Of a DNA stretch of 64,000 nt, positions 1-15,100 are shown one piece after another. Where the stretch lies: positions 117,897,388-117,961,387 of the forward strand of contig OY829326.1 of NCBI GenBank assembly GCA_963691655.1, in the 5' to 3' direction. Source of the stretch: Toxonevra muliebris. Its lineage: Eukaryota; Arthropoda; Insecta; Diptera; Pallopteridae. The notes under the pieces are model-generated. The model made no database searches and had not been told where the DNA came from. It saw nothing but the letters and a program-made list of their open reading frames with translations. Both the position numbers and the translations under genes were made by a program. Position 1 is the first letter of the stretch, and the number at the start of each line of letters is the position of its first letter.

Positions 1-117
1 TTTTCATCGAGTTGGATTTGGGAAAATTGAATTTTTTGAGGAAATGCTTAAGAATTTTCCGCAAAAGTGGCGTTTGTAAGCGATAATTTGAGTTTTGAAC
101 GTTATTTTCTTCAGAAA
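1..117 (+). other. 5' UTR or upstream flank of htk
   Basis: AT-rich sequence directly upstream of the proposed htk start codon at 118. The window opens inside it. No TATA box or initiator can be assigned, so it may be part of a 5' UTR exon. An alternative reading, that AAAATGCAA is a tiny internal exon after the acceptor-like TTCTTCAG at 107-114, is possible but less economical. Confidence 0.4.
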
Positions 118-3100
118 ATGCAAGTGAGTAAAGAGATAATTTTAACATTCCGAAAGTTCATTTCCTATGGGGAGTGAGGCGCCAAAACTAACATCATAGC
201 GCTCAGCTCCTTACCCCTCCCCCCATTCTGAATTGCCAATAGTACTTGTAATCTTTTCATTATTTCAGCAAGTGGATCAGGATCCACCGTCGTTACCCGT
301 TGGCACGGAGGTTAGCGCCAAATACAAGGGAGCCTTCTGCGAGGCCAAAGTTAGTAAAGTGGTACGCAATATTAAAGTGAAGGTCGCCTACAAACAGGGC
401 CTCGGTTCCGGTATCGTTTCGGATGACCTTATTAAAGCAGCACCGGGACAATTGCGTGTAGGTGCTACACTTGAGGTACGCCATCCCGATCGTAAAGAAC
501 TAATTGAAGCAACTGTAACGAAAATTCAAGACTGTTCGCAATATACGGTAGTGTTCGATGATGGTGACATAACGACGTTACGTCGTACCGCCTTGTGTCT
601 AAAAAGTGGGCGGCATTTCAACGAAAGTGAGACGCTAGATCAGCTACCACTTACACACCCGGAACATTTTGGAAATCCAGTAGTTGGTCATCGACGTGGT
701 CGCAGGCGTGGCCAATTGAATGATGATAGCTCAGAAGAGGAAGATGAAAGCGATGCAAAAGAAGTCGTCAATGAAAAAGAGGAGCATATTGGCATAGTGG
801 TTTGTGTAGAAACCGAATCGAAAAAGAAGGATAAGGAAAAATGGTTTCCCGGGTTGGTTGTAGCTCCCACTGCTCAGGTAGTGTACATATTACAGAGTTT
901 TGCAAATGCTTTACGTTATATCTTTATTGCTTTTTCTAGGCTACCGTACGTATACGCGTTAAAGATGAATATCTAGTGCGTTCCTTTAAAGACGGCCGGT
1001 ACTATACTGTACCCAAGAAAGAAGCAACCGAATTTACGTCCGATGCCGCGGCCAAACAAGATGGTCCAGCAGTACAAGCGGCACTTGAGTATCTCAGTAG
1101 TAAAGTGCTGCCCCCACACTGGGATCGTGATGCGTTATTTGGTTTAAGTAACTCATCCAGCGATGATGATGGGGAAATTGAATCGGATTCATCTGATGAT
1201 GAGCCTCGCGAAGAGAAAGATCACTTTGTCGCACAGCTATACAAATACATGGATGATCGTGGCACGCCACTCAATAAAGTGCCCTCGATACAAAGTCGTG
1301 ATGTCGATTTGTATCGTCTCTTTCGCACAGTGCAGAAACGTGGTGGCTATAATCGTGTAACCGCCCAAAACCAATGGAAATCGATTGCTATGCGACTCGG
1401 CTTTACGCCAGTTACCGTGAGCGTGTCTAATTTGGTAAAGCAAGCATTTAAGAAGTTTTTACAACCTTACGGCGAATTTCATCGTAAGCTGGGCTGCTCA
1501 ATGTTGATGACACCACGCAATTCGAATCGCAGTAAAGGACGTAGTTTGGTGCGTGCCAATTCGGTGGCTTCGCCAAAACCAGCAGACACCAGTAAAGAAC
1601 AGGCAACGACGTCAAAATCAGCAGCAGCTGCAGCTGCTGCTGCTGCTGTAATTGCTTCTTCTATTGCCACATCGTCGGCAACCATTGCTGCTCAAAGTAT
1701 TCCTTCGTCTTCAATAACAACAATAGCATCGGCTATTTCGGCTATCCAATCAGGTACAGAAGAATCGGAAAATACAAGTGAATCTAGCATCATGGATACT
1801 AGTAAAAATAAACGCAAAAGTTCTTTGGCTTCTGTCGGCGGTAGCGGTAGCAAAGTAAAAACACTTGTTGAAAAATATGAGGAAAAAGCGGCTGCTTCCA
1901 ATAAAGATGATGGCGATGTTCCACTCTCGAAAATTAAGGCAGCGGCTGCTGCTTCCTCCCGCAATGATGATAAAGATAAGGAAAAAGAGAAAGAAAAAGA
2001 TAAGGATAAGGACAAAGATAAAGAAAAAGAAAAGGATAAAGACAAAGATAAAGAAAAGGATAAAGATAAAGACAAGGAAAAAGATAAGGACAAAGATAAG
2101 GAGAAAGATAAAGACAAAGAGAAAGATAAGGAAATGAGCACAAAAGATACCGTATCATCTGCAAATACACAACAACAGTCAAATCGTGATTCTTCGCCAT
2201 CAGGAGGTGAGTGAATTTTGTACATTTTTTATTGTAGAAGTCAGAAACTGAATTACAGTTGATGTTCGTATGATACACCATTTTTATCCATTAAAACTCC
2301 AAATACTTCGGTAACTCTTTCTCACTTTTTATTCAGCATATGCCATTACGATCGTATATAAATTTTCGTTAATGACATGTTCTCAAAATATACCACTTAA
2401 ATTATTTCGCCTGCTCGATAGGGGCCGATCTACTTGGTGCCGTTTACATTCTGCCCACTGAACTATATACATAACTCGTGGGGTTCCTATTACTCATTAT
2501 TGCAGATGAGTTTGTGCCAGGGACCCAAAATGACAATTATTTTTTTTTTTTTTTTTAAGACAAAAATTAAGAAAAAATGATTTAAAAAAAAAACCTATTG
2601 TAACCATTATGAGTGACATTATTATACCTATATTTTTTTTGCTGCCCATAAGAATTACCGTAACCAAAATTTTATTGTGGTTACCCATTACCAATATCGT
2701 AACCAACCATTTTTTTTTAGTTACCCATAATATAGCAGTCCAAATGCTTTTTTTTCTGGTTATCCATTTTCAAAACTAACGAGTTTTTTAAAAATTGTTT
2801 TTGGTTATGGGCGACCTAAAAAAATTTGTTTCTTGTAATTTTTAGTAAATATTTATAAGGGTTAAAAAAATGGGTATCTGCAACTTTTTTTTAAATATTT
2901 CTCATAATAGTTATGTTCCTAATTTCTAAAATTTTTAATGCTTAAAATATTGCCAAAATTTTTTTAAATTTTATTTAAATTAATATGCAACAACCTAAAT
3001 GCTTCACGTCTGTTCTAATTAATTAGGTATTTAAGATTCGATTCCTCTTGGTCCTGGTAGTTAATACTCATAACCTTCTCTTATTCCTATCAATATGAAG

Positions 3101-6100
3101 TGAACAAGAATTATAAGAAAGTGCACATCTTGGTAGGCAATGGCAAAACCACCAAGTGATAAATTGCCACATCGCCGTTCATAACCGGCGTTAAACTGTA
3201 GGTCCAACCATGTGGTAGCACAATGGACCATTCTAGCTTATGTGTGTACCTGGGTAGGCACTTAACCTAAGCTAACCTAAACACTATTGTTCTTCATTTG
3301 ATGTAGGTATGTAAAACGAATTTTGGATAGCTATTGAAATCTTTCTAAGCCCCGATTAGAAAAAAGTTGGGCACATCTCCCTATTAACAATTAAATATAA
3401 AATATATATAATCTCATATTCAAAAACGTTTATTTTAAACTCGATTAAAAATTAAATTGGATTAACATAGGAATTTTAATCACTTTGAATTATTAAAAAT
3501 AGGCAACTAACCATTCTAATAATTCAAAATCATTTACTATATCCGAAAAATTTTGCTGTTAAATACACTAATGTAAGAAATGACCTTGTGAAAGTACGAA
3601 AGTTATAATAATAAAATATTTAACAATAATCACTACGATATACTTTTGTTAATTTTTTGTACATGACTAGAATAATATTTGAATTTCAAGTCAAGTGAAG
3701 AGTAAAATTTAAAAGAAATATTAGGTCATAGTAACTGCATATATTTTTTCAATACAGGGAGTTTTTATTTTAATTAGCAAACTAAATTATTTAATTTTAA
3801 AAATGTTCTAAAGTATTCTATTGAATGAGTGTCATTATTTTATCAACAACAAAATATAAGTAGGCATCAACACGTATCTAAAGTCACCGGTTTTTTTTTT
3901 TGCGTTTGTCAAGGTCATTTGTTTTAAAGTCAATTTCATTAAATTAAGGTATCTTGTTGCACATTTTCAATTTATTCACTCTTGTTTTTATAATTTTATA
4001 ATTAATTTAAAATCTTACTTTTGTATACGAAAAGGAAAGATGTTTTACAGTGTAGCCGGCAAATATGTTTCCAAATACTTAAATGTCGACGCTCGAACTA
4101 AAACATTTTGTGAATTATTATTTTCTCTTCTCAGTAGCAAGGAAATAAACATAAAAAGCGGTTAGATTTGTCAAAAAAAGCTTTTAGATTAATTTAAATT
4201 AGGAGGAGGTAGATAAACATGTACAGTGAAGAACAAAAGTCTACATACACCGCACCGTATTTTCACTTTATGTAAAACTGAAGAATCTAAAGGATAAATT
4301 AGGTTTGCAGTTTTATAAACAATGACAACTAATTCATAAAAAACAAAACAAAAAAAAATTACTTCAATAACAAAATAACGGCAAATTTACAAGCATGGTA
4401 AAATATTGTCAAGACAAAAGTCTTCATAGCGCATGACTAACTATTTTATCCCACTTTCAATATTTAGTGGGTCCTCTTTGAGCGTCATAACTGCTGGCAG
4501 ACGTCGTGGCATTAAAGGAACTTAGTTTGTGTTCTATTCAAGAGCTACATATAATTTTATTGAAGTAAATTTTTTTTTTTTTTATTTATAAATAAATTTT
4601 CATCCCTTATAACACTGCCAACCTAATTTTTTCTTTCGATTTTTAGATTTAAAGAAATTGAAAATGCAGTAGTGTATGTAGGTTTTTGTCCTTCACTGCA
4701 TGCATCATCCCATCAGCAGAAAGGTGCGCATCAGAAGTTATTCTTATATACTAAAAAGCATCTCTTTTGTTTTTATATGGAGAACTATGTTTTGTACATT
4801 TTTAAATGGTCAAGTCAAAGTATTTCCCAAATGACCCAGAATTATATTTGTATATAAATTGAAGATACCTGCAGGCCGAATCTTTAACTGAAAATCTTTT
4901 CACAGTTCGAAATCTGTATAATTTTTTTTAAAAAAAATTTCAAAGTTCTACCTTTTTTACCACCTAAATAATAAAGACTCCTTTTTACCTTGCATCAGTC
5001 TTGATTGAAATAACTCGATTTCCGTTCTAGGGAATTTAGTAGAAATTGTCGTAGTTTATTTTTGTTATAAGTCTTAATTTTATATCCGATAACTAGATTA
5101 TCATTATTGTCTTTTAAGATTTTCAACTTAGTTGAACTTTAACACGATGATAGGCATTCGAAAGTACACCACGCAAATTCCAGATATTCGCAAATGACTC
5201 TGGCTGTACATTGTATTGTGAATCGACTGCCTTGGACCATATTTCAACTTCTGGTGTAGATTTCTTATCGACTGGTATACGTGCTGTCCACAACGACCAA
5301 CCATAATGACGACCGTCGGGTTCATCTTCCTGTTCCAGTTCGGCAACATGCCAACTCTTTCCTTTATCAGCTGTTAGGTCTACACGGACAATTCGACGAC
5401 CACCACCAGACCAAGCATAACCACGCACTGTGATGTAACCATCCGAAGAGACTTTAACATGCTCACCGGCAGAAGGAGTACAAATAGCCGAAGTGACGGG
5501 CATTGCTTGTATGGCTGGAGATTTTGAAAAGTCGACTGTATCCCAATCAGTGCTGGGGCTAAAACCTTTGTAATCATTCTGTTGCCAATGAGCATCAGAC
5601 TCATGTTCAGAGACAGCAATACGTGTCAGCCATTTGACATTACGTGCGCCGACTGTACCTGGTACGACAGCACGAATTGGAAAACCATGATCACGATTCA
5701 ACGGCTTTCCATTCATTTCATAAGCGAGTATACAATCGCCGCGTTCATCCAATGCCTTTGCCAGCGGTATTGAAGCACCATAGGGATTTGATGTGGGATC
5801 TAAATCAGCGCCCTCGAAAACAACGTGTAACTTCTCATTTGGTTTCACGCCCATAGCTATTAGAACATCACGTAGACGTGCACCAGACCATTTGGCATTG
5901 CCAACAGCACCAGCGCCCCAAGACAAACCTAAAAGATATATCACAATTTGGTATTAATAGAAATTATTAAATTGTTTTTAGACAGACAGCCTTACCCTTA
6001 ACAGGTTTTACAGCAACCATTTCAGAGCGTCTATTGCCACCGCACATTATGGCTGCAGATACTGTATACTTGGGCAACGCTTTTATTTGATCCAACTTTA

Positions 6101-9100
6101 ATGTTTTCGTACATTTTTTCGTGCCTGCTTTGGGAGTTTCCACTTCAATCTCTAATTCATAAGTAGCAACGTCAATATCTGGTACTGGCAAATGATTTCT
6201 AATATAGAATATCTCATTTGGAGTATATAAATTTTCAACTAAGAGGCTTATAGGTGGTTCGCCATTATAAGGACGTTCAGAAGCAGCTTTTAATAGTAAA
6301 GGACGTTTCGGTTCGTTGGCCCACGGTGAGCCCATGTCATCGATGCTTACCTTATCTTCTACCGCTATATTACCAATGCGATATTGCTCTAGTAGTGTAA
6401 GAATCTCGCGACTGTTGTGCTGTTGATAAATAGCCCAAAAAGGATCTATTGCAGCGCCTGCGCCAAGCATGATTTTATCGCTGCCAGGATGTTTTGGTAT
6501 GAATTCAGTAATGTCATATACACCAATTCCATATGTAACCCAGACTCCATTCGGTAATGAATTATGCTTTTGTACATCGGCTAGCTTGAAAGTAGGTAAA
6601 TCTTTACGTTCAGTTGAATGCCATAAGCGAAACGCTTCATCCTTTGTGTCAGTGCTAGTGGCACTGATGGTAGTAGTAGATGAAGTGACTTTCTCCTTCA
6701 ATTCTACTGTTTTAAAACTACGAAAGTTGTTTTTGTATTCAAAGAACATATAACCAGCTATAACGCCCCCTAAAGATAGCAATGAATAAATGCGCTTGTT
6801 ATTCGAGCTGGAGTAGGCGCCTCTTGATGAACTTGAACCAGAGGTCTGACGCCATTGAAATTGTGTGCTGTTATTTTTCTCACTGCTATTGAGTTTTGCC
6901 GCGAGATAATATGCCGACGCGTACATTGTAGAGCGAGTTTGTACCGCTTTCGTTGTTGTTTTGAGCAGAAAACTCATTTTGAATTAGCTGAAATGTAAAT
7001 ATTGACAATAAATATATTTGACGTGTGTATAATACGAGATAGCAAAACAAATCATACGGGTTATTAAATTATATATTATATCAAATTCAAATAAATACTC
7101 AAACCTTTCATATCGCATGGTAAATAAAATAATGCAAATAATAAAGTCAAGTGCGAAGGTATAAATATAAATTCAACCGTTACTGACATGTCTGTATAAG
7201 AAATCTTAGAACGCTTGGTTTATATAAGTTTATGTTGTAATATTAATATCAAGAAATTAAGCATGTTGTTTGTGTTTTATTAACTACTTTGCCAGCAGTT
7301 AATAATAGCAACAACAAATTACATAAAGTCTTCAATTTCCAGTCATGCTCAAATTGTTATGCGTTACAATTTGTGAAGCACAGATGAAATGGAGCCAAAG
7401 AGAAAACCATTCATTATATATGTATTGAAGTTGAGAGATACAACAGCTGTTGTTGTTGCTCTTCAATTTGTTGTTATTGTGCCATTTCTTTTATTTCTTG
7501 TTTGCTACTCTTTTACTTTGACATTTTTAACAGAAATTTCGTTTTCTTAAATAATTGGTTTTTAATGCTATTGTAAATTCCAAATTTTTGTTTTCTTATC
7601 AGTGTTTGTGTTTATTGTATTTAATTCTTGAACTTTAGATAACCACGTCGATTTTAATATTTGTTTTTGTTAGTATTTCTTAAAATTTATGTGTGCTTCC
7701 AATTGTCTATACATTGACACGACACATTTATGGTTTGTCTTTATACAAAATTTATACAAAAAAAACAAAACTTGAATTAAAATAGAAAAATTCAAATTTA
7801 ATTTATACGCTTCACTTCAACAATTATTCAAAATATCGAGTACAAATTTATTATTTTTTAATGCTCTTAATTCTATTTAATATGAAAATAAAATAATAAT
7901 AATACCTTTGAGCAATTGAGTTGTAGTACTAGTGTCGGCTATTTAATTAAACGTCAAACTAAAATATAGCTGTTATTATACTCTCTCTCTCGCTCTCTCT
8001 CTATAATACAATGGTGAATTATGAAGAATAAACAAAAGAGTAGGGAAGAAAAATATTAAAAAGTTTCATTATCTCAGGCACAAACCTTTGAAAAGTTTTG
8101 CCATTAAAAAAAAAAAAATGAAAACGAACAGGAAATGAATGAGTAACTTAACTTTAAACTCTACACCTTAGAATTACTAGTTAATTAATTTTATATAACA
8201 GTTATTTACCTTCAGCAACATTCGCAGATAATTTATAGTATAATTAAGTGTACTTTCGAGAATTAATTTTTATATTTACGTGACAGAAGACACAAATTGA
8301 TCTGATATTAGTATAGAGTGATAGTTTTATTTTTTTTAAACGTTGTAAAATTCATCAAAAAATACTGAGTCGGGTTTAGCCGGGTTAATAAGCAACAATT
8401 ACACAATACTGAAATTTTAAATAGTCTTAACCTAATTAAAAAGTTTTTACTCATTTACAACTGCTGAGATATGAGTTTACAAAAAGTTGAAAATCAGTAG
8501 GTTTTGCTTTTGAAATTTAAATTTTCTCCGTTGGCGCTACAACCACTGACTCGTCAAATTAACCTAGGGTATTTTTCCTACAGTTACCCAAGACTGCACA
8601 GTAGCTTGTACGCCCAATATGATACCTTTTTTTTTTGGCCTTTTCCCTAATCATTCACGAAGACTTCGATTTTGTCCAAGTTTTCTGTTTACATCAGGCT
8701 TCAATTATTCTATAATATACTCAATCTTAAGTTTTAATCTTACAAAAAATAGTTATTTTTTTTGCAAATATTTTACGTATATATTTTTCTTATATTCATA
8801 GGTCCTAGTGCCTCGGCCAAAAAAGATAAATATCAAAAGAAACAAGCGCCACAGGGTGATGAAAAACGTGGAAAACGTAAAAGAGATGAAATCGTTGTTG
8901 AGAAAATTGATGTTGGTGATTTTATAGTTGAAATTGGAGATAAACTGAAGGTTTACTATCATGAAAAGAAAGTCACCTATGAAGCGAAGGTTATCGAAAT
9001 CGCTGTACAACGTGGAACACCAATGTACTTGGTGCACTATACCGGTTGGAATAATCGTTATGATGAATGGGTGCCACGTGAACGTATTGCGGAGAATCTT

Positions 9101-12100
9101 ACAAAAGGTTCGAAACAAAAAGGACGTACCTCAAGTGCTGGTTCAGGATCATCGGATAAACCGAAAGAAAATCCACCAAAACCACCGACAGCTGCATCAT
9201 TGAACTCGATGATTGCCAATAGTTCATCGTCACTTTTGGGCTCATCTGGTGGTCAATCAACAAAAACACAAAATATGTCTGGAAAACGTGGACGTGGTCG
9301 AAGTGATTCACTGCCACCACGATCAACTACACCATCATCGGTTGCTTCGAATTCAAGTCGAACAAAATCACCAGCTACATCAAGTTTCAAGAAGCGACCG
9401 ACGCGGACTATACCGAATACTTTGCGTCGCACCTCGGCAAATATATCGGATGTGTCGATGCCCACTGAATCGGATACGGATTCAGATGAACCGGTTCGTC
9501 GTCCAACGCGTGCTGTAAAATCTGGTGGAATCGGAGTGGGAAAATCTTTGGCTAAAGGGAAAATGTCTGTTTCTGCAGCAAATAGTCAATCGGACACAGA
9601 AGACGATGATGACGACGAAGGTCCTTCGACGAGTTTGAGAGCAATTGGTAGTTCTACGACGAGCAGTGTTGGATCGAAGGGTCGTGATTATGATTTAAAT
9701 CAAATACGTTCCGAATTCAAAGGATTTCAAAGATCAAAAACACCTTTGTCACCCGGTGGTGGTGATGGCAATTCAACAAAAGAGTTAAGGCCAATTAAAA
9801 GTGAACGTAATTTCGATATTAAGGTGGGTGGTGGTGGAGCGAATGGTGGTGATGGTGTTGGTGCAGTCAAGGATGAACTAAAAGTGGAACCGAAAGATGA
9901 ACCTACAAAAACATCGTCAACAGACTCTTCCTCTGATACTGAGTCCTTCGGTGATGATGACTCTCAATCTTCTGATAAAACGACTACACTCGAGAATATG
10001 ACAAAGAAATTCCAACAAAAGATCAATGCAGATAAACAGCGCGTAATGGAGAAACCGTCGGCAAGTGGAAAAACAATTGCAGAAAGGGGCATTGTTGAAA
10101 AGATCATCAAGGACGCAATGGCAGAGAAGCGACAAGAAAGTCTTAAAGCAAAACCAGTTGTTAAAGAAGAAACAACAGGAAAAGGAACCAAAACTGACTC
10201 TGAAACCTCCACAGTTAAAACATTAACGGAAACAAGTCGTAAGTTGGGAGGAGCTAAAGAAGAAGTAAAAGATGAAGACAAGAAATCATCAGTTGCAGCT
10301 AGCGAAACAAAGTCTGGCATAATTGCACCCGCTCGTTTTGGTGCTGGTGCTGCTGCTGTGAGTAAATATACATCGGTCATCGTAGAGAAACCACTTAGTG
10401 TAGCTAAAAAAGCTGAAATGATAAGTGTAAAAAAATTAGACACGCCTAAGAAAGGATCTGAGAGTAGCAGTTTGCTACAGTCAAAGAAATTCATAGAGCC
10501 TACACATAAAGAAATTATTAAGGTTGAGCCACCTGCAGCATGTTCGCCTTCATCATCTTCATCTTCATCATCCTCTTCTTCATCATCGACCTCCACTTCA
10601 ACACGTTCGCTGCCAGATATGAGCAAGCTCGATATTAGTGGCTCTTCGACCTCATCATCATCTTATGCTGCTGCCGCAAGCAAGGATTCCAAATTTACGA
10701 CCACAATTACCAAACCTACGTCTCCGGACATATACGAATTCAAAGATCCAGAACCATTTGAGTTTGAGATACGCAAATCGCCCATGGTAGCAAGCAGTAA
10801 TACAGCAGCAGTAGCAACAGTTGTTGCTGTATCAGTTCCAGCAAGTGTTGGCGGCAGCGCTGGGGTCGGACCTATCCACCCAAGCTCACGAAAACAAACA
10901 CAAAAATTAGCAGCTGCACTGCAAGCCGCTAGCGACCATCAGCCGCCAACGCCAAGTCCAATGTCTGCGCTAATGAATCGCAAGAAACGTAGATCGCCAA
11001 TGAAAGACGCTGCTGAGAAATCTAAGCAGTCGAAAATAGAAACGCCGGAGAAAGCTACGCCCTCGTCTATAGTGGCCGATGCAAAACTAACTCATCACAT
11101 TGCATCTATAGCGTCGAATGCGCCATCAGCAACATCAACCGTTTTAAAGACCACTACATCAAATCAGAGCAAAGTAATAACAGCCAATGTAACATCTAAC
11201 CAGCCCACTGCAATGTTAGCACCGCCAATTCCTCCCAGCAGCAGTGGCGGTGGAAGTAGTGGCCACGTAACTCCCCAAAAATCCGATGTTTTAGCGGTGC
11301 ACACTCCTTTCGATGCTTTGCGTAAATCACCCAGTTTCAATTTGAATATTAACGCACTTAACGAGGAGCTCGCACAAACAGTACAAGAAACCACGCGTGC
11401 GCTAACCGATGCTCTTCAAACACCACCGATACCACCAATAACAGAAACAACCCCCACAAAAAATCAAGAACATCCCCCCAGTGCTGCTTCTGCTCTTGGC
11501 AAGAACGCGAATGTCACTACAATTATATCGCCAAAAGTTGTAACACCACCAGCGGCACTTTCCACCAGCAGCACAGCCGCAACGAAGCCTACAGTAGGGA
11601 GTCCCTTTGTGGAAACACGGAAGGATCTAAGCAATGTTTTCGAGCTCTCGTTCAGCGAGGGCTCCAGTTCAAATAGCGAATCTAAAGATAACAAGTTCGA
11701 ATTGAAGAATGCTAAGATTTTGCTTTCTGCTTCTGCGGGCGCCTTTGATTTGGAGCCACCAAAGCAGGAGAATAAACCAACCTCAATTGCGGATAAAGTG
11801 TTGAAGGCAATTAGCCAAAAAAAAGAAGAAGTCGAGAATAAGCACAAAGAAGGTAAGAATGAATTGGATAAGGATAAAACTGAAGAGCAAAGCAGTAGCG
11901 TGGGCGCCGCTAAACAAATTCCGGAATCGCTTTCCTTGACAACAATAATCAAGAGCACGCTCGAAGGTCTGCCATCAACATCAGCAAGTTTAATAACTGA
12001 ACCCTTAAACATAAACACTGAATCACAAACAACTTCGATTGGGTCTCTGCTAAGCGCTGATAGAAGCGAAAGCCTTAGTAGTTTGGAAAATTTCCAATCT

Positions 12101-15100
12101 ACCAGCGGCACAATACTAACTCCATCTGCGCTATCCACCAAACGAACACCACTAACAAGTCCGGAGCCTAAACTGAGTATCCTGGAATCGACTAATGCCA
12201 AGAACACTGATCTTAGCGAAACTATACAAAAACTTGAGTGTGCCATACAACGAAAGACACCAGTCGCTGGCCTATCAACAAGTACGCCACCAACGTCTAA
12301 TGTAGCAGCACCGAGCACCTTCTTTGATGATTCGAACGATAGCACCGATTCGGAGAGTAGACTTGTTATCGAAGATGTATCCGAGGATCCGCCCGATGCA
12401 CAAAAGAGCCCAAATGTAATGCAGCAGCAACAACCTGCTGAAGGCAAGACACTCGTGAAAATTGATGCTATTGGTGCAAAAGTAATATCCAGTAATATTC
12501 CAGCACAAGTGCAGTCATCCACTCCATTAAAAGTCATTATGCATCCAGGTGGTAGAGCGGCGGCGACGACGGCATCAATCGCCAGTTCGGCAGCAGCTAT
12601 GAATCCAACAAATATATCTGGCAAGTTGCAGCAGGATAATACTGCGTTGTTAGTAACGCCAACGAAAGGAGTGGCAGCAGCATCTTCGCCTGCACAACCA
12701 CAACAGTCTTCCGCTATAACTAAAAATCTACAACATCCGCACCAACTTCAGCACACTCACTACACACCAATTATTCAAAGTACCGCTTCCAGTCATTTGG
12801 CACATGCATCGGAGAGTGAATCTGCTGCTGCTTCTGTTGCTATAAAGGAAGATAGCGTTTCTTCTATCGCACATGCGCATGGAACTATTATAAAGGCGAC
12901 AACGCCGGCCAAGCAGCATCAACTGCAACAATCACAACGCACTGCAGCTGCTTCTGCTGGCACTGTGGTGCCCATTATATTGCCAGACATTCCAGTCTCG
13001 GTTGTGGTAGCATCCAGTGCCGTACCATCAGTTGTGGCTGCAGCTCAAGCTGCGGCGGCTGCATTGCAGCAGAATCCCAAGGGCACTACACCTCAAAAAC
13101 AACACCAACAGCAGCAAAAACAACAATTGTTGAACACAAAGATTTCTGCCAACAGTAGCGCATCATCGTCAACTGCCACTGCAATGCCATCGACTACTGC
13201 TACGTCATCCTTTGCCGCCAACTCAGCCTCGCTGAAAACATTTGAAACCGCTGCAGCTATACGCAATATGCCAAGCTCAAGTAAACATCTAGTCGCACAC
13301 TCAACCACGAATGTTATCACGCAATCACAAACAGTATCGGCAACTTCGGGCTTCTACTTAGATGCACGCACTGAATTGCGACCAGAAGATGGTGTTAAAC
13401 CTATTTCAGACACATTACGTGAGAACCCAATCATGACAACGTCAAATGAACGACAACCTCATTCCAGTCACAAAGAATCAGCAACAGAAGATCCTTCACG
13501 CGCTGATGAGCTTGCAATTGGACTGCTGCCAGTGGATGCACACACTGAGTCTATAAATCTATTGTGTGAAGAAACCATACCAGGTAGTCCAGCGCCAGCA
13601 TTTAGTGGCAAAGAAGAACAACCTCTACTACAACGGACTGGTGGTGGTGTTGGTGGCGGCACTCACGCACCTGACACTGATAGCAATAAAATTGACTATG
13701 CTGGAAGCAAAGATCTCCCTAGCACCTCAAGTGCTGCGGCTATTGCACAAATTGAATCAGCTACAGTGGCCGTCCCCGCCGTGGGGTTGGATCCTCCAAC
13801 AACAGGAAATAGTTCACCAAATGATTCCGCCAGTCAAGATGACAGTAGTGAAGATCTTAAAAAGAACTTGGATGTCGAAAGTGAAATATCACCACGTAAA
13901 CGTAGGCGTACACGTAAGCAATCGGAATTGATTGCGCTAGTCGATCAACATGGGAAGCGTCGTAGACATTTGACTTCTACAAAGAAAAATAATGGTATAG
14001 ATACATATAGAGCTTTAAGCGTTTAAAGTGTTCCAAAAATATAACTTCATTATTTTCCTAATTACAATCAATCTCTTTTAGCTGGCTCTGATAGTGATGA
14101 AAATTCGGATTCTATATCGCAACGTAGCACAACTTTATCACGACAACATCACCACCAGCAGTTGCAACAACAGTTGCAGCAACAGCATCAATCAGCATCT
14201 GGCATACGACCATGCCCATATAACTTTCTGGTACAGCTTGGTAAGTATTTAAAAATATCTCTACTTTAGAAACCTGCCAAACGTTATTTTCTGAGCACTT
14301 TGGTCTTTCGTTCTTTCATATCGAGCTGTTTTTTGCTCTCAAGTACTTCCATACTAGTTGCCTCGGTACCTTAGCAAAGTATTTACTACCCATAACTTTA
14401 CAGAATGTGGCATAAGCTTGACGCCTCTGTAGTTTTCGCATATTTGTATGTTTCCTTTATTTTTCTATATGGGAATCAGGTATCTATTCCTTCATGCATT
14501 GGGTATGCGGTTTTTTGGGAAATTTTTGAAAATAATTTTTTCAGCCAACGTATTCCATCCATGCCACACATTTTCCATACCTCAGCTGAGAATATGTCGA
14601 AAAAGCTCCGATGAGGTCTCCAGTTCTCGTTGGTCCCGACCCAAGATCCATGCAGGTTGGTTACTGCTTTTCATATTGGGTTTATTCGGGTTTCCCAGGG
14701 AGCTCCACGTGGAGGTGTGAGTCGGAAATTTAGACCGCATAATTCATGCTAGTTGCAGATGGCATATAACTGTGGAACTTCTTTACTTCCCAAATACAAA
14801 GTACTGAAATAAAGATGTAAATAAAAAAGGACGGAAAAAGGACTAAAAGTAGGTAAAAAGTTTACTAGTGATGAGAGTCAAATGACTGTCTGCAAAACCG
14901 GCTTTGGTTAGAGAATTGAAATAACAAAAGTAGTGCGTAAAAAGTGATGCAACTGAGTATCATTTGACCGTTCGAATAACACCGTATAGTTTGGCAACTC
15001 CATTGTAACAGTTTTGTACTCATTGTATAATGTAATATACGTAGTAATATGCAGTAACATGCAGTTTTTGTCAGTTTTTTTTTTCATGTAATATTTGAAC

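Larger units (their letters stand above)
2207..5122. other. htk intron 3, part upstream of the nested gene
   Basis: Non-coding and AT-rich. The donor is GTGAGT at 2207. It holds an irregular run of GGTTACCCAT/GTAACCA motifs on both strands (about 2590-2810), a SINE copy (3030-3289), a Tc1-like 3' remnant (4221-4512), and the 3' UTR of the nested sulfite oxidase gene. I saw no further coding potential. Confidence 0.6.

Noticed and set aside
1692..2225. Ser-Leu-rich minus-strand frame that looks like membrane segments
   Set aside because: Complement of the Lys/Asp/Glu repeat in htk exon 3.
8762..8801. Apparent hydrophobic leader (MQIFYVYIFLIFI) before htk exon 4
   Set aside because: It is translated intron: the acceptor at 8800-8801 starts the exon at Gly-Pro-Ser and joins exon 3 in phase 1.
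9964..10626. 220-codon open frame on the minus strand
   Set aside because: Shadow of the Ser/Asp/Lys-rich part of htk exon 4; its acidic run is just the complement of the poly-Ser codons.
11464..12624. 386-codon open frame on the minus strand
   Set aside because: Antisense shadow of htk exon 4; codon-biased low-complexity coding DNA leaves the complement open. No domain is recognisable.
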